From: Epithemia pelagica
Lineage: Eukaryota; Bacillariophyta; Bacillariophyceae; Surirellales; Surirellaceae
Assembly: GCA_946965045.2 (NCBI GenBank)
Contig: OX337238.1
Span: forward strand, 2,418,001-2,482,000
Length of the DNA stretch: 64,000 bases
Direction: 5' to 3'
Part shown: positions 43,721-52,546 of the stretch, in pieces
How positions within the stretch are numbered: the stretch's first letter is position 1
Layout: every line of letters begins with the position of its first letter
The notes under the pieces: model-generated
Databases searched by the model: none
The model's input: the letters and a program-made list of their open reading frames with translations, nothing else
Told to the model about the DNA's origin: nothing
Program-made: the position numbers and the translations under genes

Positions 43721-46301
43721 ATGACAAGCCAAGAACAAGCTTTCCAGTCTGGGCTAGTGTTTTCCAATGGTAGCAATGATGAGATACCACAATGGAATGA
43801 GAACGACTGGCCGCCCTTGTTGGGTGGGTAACGTGAAGATCATGCGTCGGTTGTGGTGAACCATCCCGAGAAGGACCAGGCGCAAACTGTCGTAGTCCTG
43901 GGAGGATGGAAACAACATCAAGTAACCAATTCAGTTCTTGTATTGAATTTAGACGAGGAAAATAAGCAGTGGCAGGAAGGACCTCCGTTGAACAAATGCC
44001 GAAGAAGGCATGCAGCTGTGGTTTGTAACGGAGGAGTTTATGTGATTGGAGGAAGAGGAAGAGGAAGAGGAGGGAATCGAATTTCAGACTTGGACAGTAT
44101 TGAACGGATTGATGTTAGAGACTTGTTGGAAGCATCACGGACAAAGAAGACGTCAAAGCCAGGCAAAATATTGAATTATCGCTTGTTACTGGCGTCGCGG
44201 ACAAACATGCGTTTGAACCATTGGACGGGATTGAATTGCCGATTGACTGAGGCACGCAATGGATGCTCAGCTGCTGCTGTTCATGATAGATATATTGTCG
44301 TCTTGGGTGGAGGAAACTCATGCCATTATTTGGCGTCGGTTGATATTGTTGATACTGCTCTGAAGAGCAACCACACTGTCATTACGGGACCATGCATGAC
44401 AGTCGCTCGAGTACGGTGTGCAAGTATTGTGGTTGGCCACCGTATCTATGTTGTTGGAGAGGGTGATTTGTTTTTGAAATCGGTTGAATCTTTGGAGTTC
44501 CAGCCAACGGTCAATAACACGAAGGAGACTGATGCGTCTACAGTCTTTCCCTCGTCGTCTGCTTGGACGCTTCACAGCGATCTCGTTCTTTCAGATCTAA
44601 CTTATACTCACTCAGCTGTCAGAGTTGGATCGTGTATCGTAGTTGCAGGGGGTGATAATCGGTGTTTGGAGGTTTTGGATACTGAACGCAACATTGTGTG
44701 GAACCCTCCACTTTTGAGAACGGGGCGCGAGCGTTGTAGTATGATTGCGGTTTCTGATGGAATTGCTGTAATTAGTGGAGACGGGGAGGATACATGCGAG
44801 ACTCTGCCCCTGATTGACAGGAAATCAAATATTAAGGTACGTTTCATGCTGAACTGTTGTGAAAAGATTCACCCTTTATCCTTATTGTTCTTTCATGATT
44901 CCCCCTGTCCAAAAGGTGAAGCAGCTTACGGGGCTTGAACAAAATGGAGTCATACCTGAAGACAACAAGGTTTCTGGTAACAAGGTAGGCACGGTTCAGG
45001 AACCAGAACTCTACTTTCCCCATATTGGAGTTTTCTATGAGAAACTTGTTCATCCTGAGGACATTTATTTGCAATTGCATGAGATGTCCTTCTTGGTTTC
45101 AGACCTTACAGAATTGAAAGTATTCTGTTCGTTTCTGAATCATCTGCGTCGTTCCAAGAAACTCGTTACCGATGATTGGCAACGATACTCCTTGAACGCA
45201 TTGCACCAAACTTGCAGGAAGATTTCTGTGAGCGATTCTGCATCGATCGAGATATTGGAGGGAATCGTCAGTCAATTCCGGAAGGACGGAATCTTTGTCA
45301 ACAAACATATTATGCATAGCATTGGCATCAATTCGACATCCTCCAACGTGGAGGCCCAGTTGGAGCTTTCCGAATTTCGAGTTGGGCAAATCCTCCCCTT
45401 GGTAACACCACAAACTGCCAAGACTGGAACAGGCTTTTCTGCTCTGATGCATGCTCAGGCTTTGGGAAGATCCCTCAAGGACCTTTGCTCGGCAGTTGAT
45501 GCAAGAGATGATAATCATGTGGCTGTTGCCGTTATCTGTTCCATATTGAATGCCTTGTCCTTTGGTGGCCCCGAAAGGCTACACAACTGTGCCAAGCTAT
45601 CCTCGGTCAACTCTGTACTTGATCAGATAGTGGACTATGGGAATCTTGACCATCTTTGTTTTGTTGTGGATCAAAGCGAGAACAAAGCATTGCAACGGGT
45701 TTGCGAGGAGGGGCTTGACATTGTAGATAGGGCCAGGGTGGTCGAGAGGAATGATGACAGAAGTGAAATGGAGAACGATGGAATCAAGTTTCTGGTCTCT
45801 GCCATGGGTCTTTTGGCCAATGGAGTCTCAAAACTGACGCGCAAGAATTCAATATTGAAAAGTAGAGCGGAGGCGGATACTCATGAAGCAGTGACAATTT
45901 TAGCCTTGATTGTCACAGCCAAAATAATCCAAATGGTGGAACCAGCTGCTCAGGTTGAAGGTGCGAGTGAAAAAAGCACCAATAGTACAGAGGCTGATGC
46001 GATGAAAACAGTTGGAACAAACTTCTCCACACCTTCTCTCTGCAGTGCTATCACTGTCGTTCCTGCGTCTCGTTCTCGTGGATGGTTCCGAGGAGGCAAG
46101 AGGCTACGAGAACATATATCATCTCTGGAAGGGTCCGTGGCATTCATGGTAGAAGAAATGAAGAGTGACAAGATTGCAAATAAGCACGTGATAGAGCATC
46201 TCAAGTCGCAAGAAAAGGCTCATGCAAAGGTGGTGGAGATGATGGAGAAATTAGACAATCGCCTGAGCAAGATGGAGGAATGCCGTGGATACCATGGTTG
46301 A
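43721..46301 (+). pseudogene. Long KCC protein, array copy 3 (type 1), nonsense and exon-2 deletion
   Basis: The start MTSQEQAFQSGLVFSNG matches the family. A TAA at 43829-43831 replaces the Trp codon of WPPLLGGWR; the same frame then continues through a kelch exon to the donor at 44837 (GTACGT). The exon contains an imperfect internal duplication of about 60 bases around 44120-44240 (LLEASRTK and LLASRTNM with following residues). The acceptor and the first roughly 250 bases of exon 2 are missing: sequence jumps from intron-like sequence to CCCTGTCCAAAAGGTGAAG, the end of the coiled coil. The remaining helical region is open to the TGA at 46301 and ends VVEMMEKLDNRLSKMEE. Three independent lesions make this a pseudogene. 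Confidence 0.78.
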
Positions 46302-48044
46302 TGAATGAGCTGGTGCGAAGCAACACAGACTATTGAGAAACGTAGAATACATTTGTGATTGCTTGTTGATCAACCATCCTTCGAGTGTTCTGTGTATTGC
46401 AATGTTCATTCAAACGAAGTGCTGGGCACAAACTAGGTTTTGCTTTTAAAGTATCCTGTGGGATAGATGTGCTGCTCACTGCAGCTTATGCCTTCTTGTA
46501 ATTATAAGTAGGGAGTGCATGTACTTAAAGGAACTATCAATATTTAGGGATCAAAAGAATGTTGCATGCCAGGACTTTAGTTGGAAGTTGTTTTGTACAA
46601 TCCATTTATGTCAGTAGGACGAAATGTGGTGTGGTTGATGACAATACCACCATTGTTTCCCAAGCACCGCCATAAACAATGTTTAATGTTGAAGCCTGTT
46701 GCCATCCTGAACGGCTCATGAAACAGGGCGTGTGCCGATAAAGCCTCCTTGATACAGGTCATGTCTGGCCCAGGACAAGGGGTCGTCCAGGAGTGACCTG
46801 GTTGCCATGGAATGGCTGAGGCTTTTGTCTCTGTTGTCGTTACCATTGATTGGTCTCGATTCGTTTGTTGTTGGTTTTGTGGCAAGAGGCTCCAACTCTA
46901 AATATACAGTCAAGGAGCATCGAATGATGGGAGTGGAATGCCAAGGGGAAACAGCTCATGATCTATGTGCGTCAGTCGCTCGACTTGCATTTCGAAATGC
47001 CTTTGAACTCTCTTCCTCTGTCTCTCGCTCGATGGCCTCCACATTTGACTTGAAGACTGCGTTTTCTGTTTTGTGACCGTAGATGAGATGTTGCGCCGCG
47101 AATCTTTTGTCCGGGAAGGCTCGGCTTTGCGCGCAGGCCATTCGTTCGCCGGACGCGGTGGTATCCTCACAAAAAAAGTGTGGACGATCTTTTGACCTTG
47201 GGGCGAGAACGAAAAAGAGACGAGAGATGAGAGGTCGATTGTCGAACGTCGAACCGATCGATTTCTGTAGGAATTGGGATGACGACCTCATCCAAACTCC
47301 GATACTTTCGACTGCGTGAAAGCATGCAAGTCGAATGGATACTACACCAAGATTTGCGTTCTTGTCGCGAATCCATGGAGGATTTGTCCAAATCGCAACG
47401 ACAGCTGACATCTATAGAGGCAAACACAACGCAGGGTGTATAAAGACCGTCCCTTTTTCCGGATCACACCTTCATATCGACCATTGTCGCAAACGGGTCT
47501 TGGTGTCGCAAAGAGGGTCTTGATTCTTTCATTGACAGAGTGCGAGAGATAGCCACAATTACTGGTGCAAATGAAGAACAATTTCGGATGAAGGACAACC
47601 GCGGAAAGCATCGCCCAATTGCCGAGGAAGAATCTCAGATGGGTCATGTCTCGAACGCGGAGAAGGAGGTTGGGTGTTGGGTAGACCATTAAAAAGCGGA
47701 TCTGGATTCGTGGGAGAATGGCACGCCAGAAAGATAAGCCGTCGGTGTTCTAAAAAGCAAGGACCGCATTTCCTGACCCCAGTGCTGGAAAAGAAATGGA
47801 TCAAGAAACCAAGAAACCAGATATATGTGCAACAAAAGAATGCAAACATCAAGACGTCACTGACCATGGTTGGCACTTTATGTCTTGTAGTTCTCATCAA
47901 AGCCGGAAATTAAAAGTCCTGGACGTCCGTGCGTCGTTGTTTGTATTGAAGATGAAGATCTTTCCATCAGGTTTTGGTGCGAAAGAGCAATCAATGGTGG
48001 ACAAAGATTCCATTCCTCGTCACCTTGCAGTATCAACCAGCACA
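46302..48044. other. Array spacer 3 (after long copy 3)
   Basis: Aligns with array spacer 1. Relative to it, about 72 bases at 46745-46816 are inserted (or lost from spacer 1). It holds the GC-rich hairpin element at 47088-47158. The upstream module before 48045 is the most diverged of the five. No gene seen. Confidence 0.6.
47088..47158. repeat. GC-rich conserved spacer element, copy 3
   Basis: Starts ATGTTGCGCCGCG. GTCCGG at 47109-47114 pairs with CCGGAC at 47149-47154, and the outer CCGCG/CGCGG pairing of copy 1 is also present. Confidence 0.6.
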
Positions 48045-50869
48045 ATGACACTCCAAGAACAAGCACTCCAGTCTGGGCTTGTGTTTTGCAATGGCGACAA
48101 TGACAAGGAACCACGATGGAACGTGAACAATTGGCCGCCCTTGTTGGGTGGTTGGCGTTACCGTCATGCGACGGTTGTGCTGAACCATCCCGATAAGGTG
48201 AATGCACAGACTGTCGTTGTCCTGGGAGGATATCGACATCACGGTACTACCAATTCAGTTCTTGTGTTGAATTTGGACGAGGAAAATAAACAGTGGCAGG
48301 CAGCAACACCCATGAACCAAAGTCGATGGGGCCATGCAGCTGTGGTTTGCAACGGCGGAGTTTATGTCATTGGAGGACGGAATGCAAGTTCACTCTTCGA
48401 CAGTATCGAATGGATTGATGTTGGAGACTTTCTGGAAGCGTCGCGGACAAACATGCCTTCGAACCAATGGACAACACTGAATTGTCGCTTGACTACGGCA
48501 CGCGCTGGATGCTCGGCTGCTGCTATTCATGATCGCTACATTGTCATCATGGGTGGACACAACGGCGGAAGCCATTCTTTGTCGTCCGTTGATATTGTTG
48601 ATACGGCTTTGCAGAACAACCACACTGTCAGTACAGGTCCATCGATGACAGTTGCCCGAGCATGGTGTACCAGCACTGTTGTTGGCCACCGCATCTTTGT
48701 TGTTGGGGGCAAGCGTGATGGTAAAAATGATGTGACATCTGTTGAATCTTTGGAGTTTCAACAGCCATGGGACAATGACACGAAGGCCACTGCTACGTCT
48801 ACAATCTTCCCTTCGTCATGGACGCCTAGCAGCGATCTCGTTCTTTCGATTCCACGTCATACTCACACAGCTGTAACAGTTGGATCATGCATCGTAGTTG
48901 CAGGGGGTAATAGTCGGTGTAAGCTTGTGGAGGTAATCGATACTGAACGCAATATTGTGTGGAACCTTCCACAAATGACCGTCGGGCGCAACGGCTGTAG
49001 TATGGTTGCTGTCTCTCATGGAATTGCTCTTATTGGTGGAAACGGTGTAGATACAAGCGAGACAATCCCTCTGATGGACAGGAAAGAGCATCTCAAGGTA
49101 CGTCTCCAACAGTTTACTCAGTATGTTTACATGGTTTTAGTGGCTCATTGTCCTTCTGCTTTTTACCGTGATTATCGAGTATGTATTCATGTCGAGCGGA
49201 ACTCGACGCGGAAATGGAGAAAGTTCATATCGCTATTGAACACGCCAAGGTGGAGTACAGGGACGAAGAGGTCTTGGATCAAGGTGCCAAGGCACAGTTT
49301 TTGCTTCCACTATTGGAATCACTGTGCGAAGATGAAACGTTTTTCTCGGTTCAAGATTTAGAGACGAAAATTGATGAGCTTACGGTTCGAATGGAAAGCA
49401 TAGATGTCATTCAAGATAGGATTCCCCTTGTCCACAAGGTGAAGAGGCTTACGGCACTTGTGGAACTAAATGGTGTAGATACTGCTGAGGACACGAAGCC
49501 TCCGGGGATCAAGGAAGCGCTGGTTGAAGGATCACAGTCATGTGTTTCGATTGTTGGCGTTTTCCATGAGAAGCTTGTTGATCCTGAGAACATTGATTTG
49601 CAATTGCATGAGATGTCATTCTTGGTTTCAGACTTGATCGAATTGAAAGTATTCTATACGTATCTCAATCATTTGCGTCGTTCCAAGAAACTTGCTACAG
49701 AAGATTGGCAACGATACTCCGTGAACGCATTGCACCAGACTTCCCGGAAGATATCTCTGAGCGATTCTGCTTCGATCGAGATATTGGAGGGAATCGTCAG
49801 TCAATTCCGAAAGGACGGAATCTTTGTTCATGAAAATATTATGCGTAGCATTGGCATCAATTCGACATACTCCGACGTAGTGACAGAGTTGGAGCTTTTC
49901 GAATTTCGAGTTGGACAAATCCTCCCCTTGGTAACACCACAAACTGCAAAGTCGGCAACAGGCTATCCTGTTCTGATGCATGTTCAGGCTTTGGGTAGAT
50001 CTCTCAAGGAATTTTTCTTGGCATCTGAGGCAAGAGATGATAATCATGTGGCTGTTGCCGTTATCTGCTCCATTTTGAATGCCTTGTCCTTTGGCGGTCC
50101 AGGGACGCTACACAGCTGTGTGAAACCGTCTTCAGTCAACTCTGTACTTAATCAGATTGTGGATTATGGCGATGCTGACCATATTTGCTCTGTTTTGGAT
50201 CAAAGCGGCAATGAAGCTTTGCAATATGTATGCAAGGAGGGTCTTGACATTATAGAGAAGGCAAGGTCGAACGAGACGAATGAAGACAAGAGTGATGAGG
50301 AGAATAATGGTGGAACGCAGTTTTTGGTATCTGTCATGGGCCATTTGGCCAATGGAGTGACAAAGCTGGTGCGCGAGACTACAAGATTGGGAAGGGACGG
50401 CGATGCGGAGAATCATGAAGCAGTGACAATTTTGGCCTTGATTGTCACAGCCAAAATGATCCAAATGGCGGAACCTGCCGTAGAGTTGGAAAGCCCGAAT
50501 AATGAAAGCACAGATGAGTCCAAAATTCATGTGAAGGGTACATTTGGCGCAGGTTTTCAATCCACAAATGTTTCTTCCGCGGCCTTTGGTCCATCCATCG
50601 TCGATCCTCTTTCTCGCTCCTCTATTTCGTCTCAAGGACGTGGAAGGACGCTTCTGCAACGGGTAGTGGCAATCGAAGAGTCCATTTCACAGGACAACAA
50701 GAGTGATCATATTTCGGAGAAAGAAATTCGTGCCATGGCTCAAGCGGCAGTGGACCATTGCATGTCACAGGAACAAAGTCCTTTGAGATTGGCTGAGATG
50801 ATGGAGAAATTAGACAATCGCCTGAGCACATTGGAGGAATTCCTTGGATATAAGGGGGGTGTTGAATGA
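48045..50869 (+). CDS. Long KCC protein, array copy 4 (type 2), splice acceptor changed
   Basis: Exon 1 is 48045-49097 (MTLQEQALQSGLVFCNGD, complete kelch propeller) and exon 2 is open to the TGA at 50869. The donor GTACGT at 49098 is normal, but the acceptor used by the sister copies reads CG at 49176-49177 instead of AG (TTATCG|AGTATG versus TTATAG|AGTATG). Retaining the intron would add about 88 residues and stop at 49361. A cryptic AG at 49218-49219 would keep the frame and delete about 14 residues of the coiled-coil start. Exon 2 begins SMYSCRAELDAEMEKVH in the usual reading and ends AEMMEKLDNRLSTLEEFLG. If spliced, the protein has about 900 residues. All other features are intact, so the gene could be functional, truncated or dying. 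Confidence 0.7.
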
Positions 50870-51263
50870 TCACTGCTGGAACTTGTGCGTGAGCATACAA
50901 AACACCGTCGAACAAAGACTCGCCGACTCGCCTGAAACGAGGATTATTTCTAGCGTTTCTTTATTAATAAAAAGAACTCCTTACTATTGTTCGTTCATCA
51001 CCGGTTTGTTCTCAAGTCCATGTTTCGTATGTTGCGATGCAGGATAGTCGTAACCGCGCGTATCATTGTGCAAAACTCTGGAACGCTTTGATGTACTATT
51101 GGAGACGCAAAACGCTTCTTGTACAATCGCGAGAGGGCTGTCCTTGCCGTCTAGAGACTAGAGACCCCAACGAAAGAACCATTCAACTATCATGAAATCT
51201 ATTCTTGGCGCCACTCACCATTCCATTCGAAATTCAGATCCGTTTTTGTGAGATCAGATATAA

Positions 51264-51332
51264 TATGTTGCGCCGTGAATATTGGCAGGGAAGGCTCGGC
51301 AATACGCGCAGGGCTTGTGTCTGCCGGACGCG
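51264..51332. repeat. GC-rich conserved spacer element, copy 4
   Basis: Starts ATGTTGCGCCGTG and ends with CCGGACGCG (CCGGAC at 51324-51329). The left arm has changed from GTCCGG to GGCAGG, but GGCAG can instead pair with CTGCC next to CCGGAC, so a stem of different register is still possible. Confidence 0.5.
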
Positions 51333-52378
51333 TCCACAATCTCAAATCTCGTCCTTTTGCCCCAGCAAAATCGAGAGAGAGGAAAAACAAAGACGAGAGA
51401 GACCGATGGTCGATGTCTCTAGATCATATCAAGATATGGGTATTGGATCTCGGTCGTTGCGTTGGAACAATGACTCAGATAATGGTGGCAGGGTGAAAGC
51501 TTGCAACCAAATGTCCATTATACTGTCAACGCCAACTGGGTAAAGAAAGCACGCAAGTCGGATCCAAAGAACAATACGCCAAAGTATAGCCCTGAGGTGT
51601 TGTCGCGAAACGAAATATCGTTGGAGGATTCTCTCGCCTGTCCAAATCACAATGCCTGTTCACAGAGGTAGTGACACCCAACGCATGGGGCGGAAATCCT
51701 GAATTATGTTGGCATTCCAATCGAACACGGTCTCAAACGGGTTTTGGCATCACAACGAGGATTGAGACCGACAATGGAGGGAGCAGAACAAAGAATTTGA
51801 CTCTTACAGAGCATCGTTCCGATGCAATTGATGAAGAAGAAATGGGCCATGACACGGACGCGGATCACAAAGCGGTGCTGGATTTGTAGAGGGAGTACAG
51901 AATGGCACGACAAGGAGATACTGGCGTAGTGGACCCCAAACACCCGGACTCTCAGCCATTTGTTTTCCAGTTTTATTATACACATCAAGAATCACATTGT
52001 CGAATCTTGGTACTCACCGAACAAACGGCGCAATAAAACAAGGAGCCCAAGGGCCTCAAACATGCAGAGGTGAGGTGGTCCTTATCACCACAAATGCCAT
52101 CTCCTTGCCAATTTTGTTAAGATCAAGGTGATCAAGCTCTATCATGGTGGTACCAAGATCAAAGGAATGAACACGCCCTTCGGTTCTCAATAACGTCTCA
52201 GGAACTTGATCTAGCGCTGTGCAATATTACTGCAACGAAAGACGCAGCGCGCATCCAACTATCAACAGAGGGATGTTCACGGAGCTGCCGGGTATGGTCC
52301 GTTTCTGTCCACAGAAATCAAGACAGACTACAAAGAAGCAATAGCTTATGTCCGGTTGTCGAAGCGGATCCGTAGCTT

Positions 52379-52546
52379 TCTTGAACGTCTGACTTGCTCG
52401 TGTGTACGTCCGTCCGTCAATAATTGATTCGGACAAGATCTTTCGTTCAGGATTTCATGTGAAAGAGGAATCAGTGGTCGACATGGATTCCTTTCCTCTC
52501 ATATTCTTTCCACAATTCTCATTTCCTTGCACTATCAACCAGCACA
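52379..52546 (+). promoter_or_regulatory. Conserved upstream module, copy 5
   Basis: Ordered blocks GAACGTCTGACTTG, GTGTACGTCCGTCCGTC, TGATTCGGACA, GGATTTCATGTGAAAGAG and ATCAACCAGCACA precede the ATG at 52547. Confidence 0.55.

Larger units (their letters stand above)
42085..52050. repeat. Segmental duplication, copy 2 of the oxidoreductase + KCC type 1 + KCC type 2 module
   Basis: This block (oxidoreductase copy, KCC copies 3 and 4, and their spacers) aligns in order with a first block made of the oxidoreductase gene (19850-20653 plus 26178-26340), 32651-33175, KCC copies 1 and 2, and the spacer to about 42084. Copies 1 and 3 share their C-terminal ends (SQEKAH, VVEMMEKLDNR) and downstream spacers. 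Copies 2 and 4 share theirs (SQEQS, LAEMMEKLDNR). The start-to-start distances are 10545 and 10190 bases. KCC copy 5 starts a third, incomplete unit. Confidence 0.75.
50870..52546. other. Array spacer 4
   Basis: Aligns with array spacer 2 in its first 1.1 kb and with KCC upstream sequence after about 52200. It contains the GC-rich element at 51264-51332 and the conserved promoter module at 52379-52546. No gene seen. Confidence 0.55.

Noticed and set aside
47796-48044. Longer N-terminus for KCC copy 4 (start at 47796)
   Set aside because: Same reason: it overlaps spacer sequence that is not coding in the sister copies, and homology begins at the ATG at 48045.
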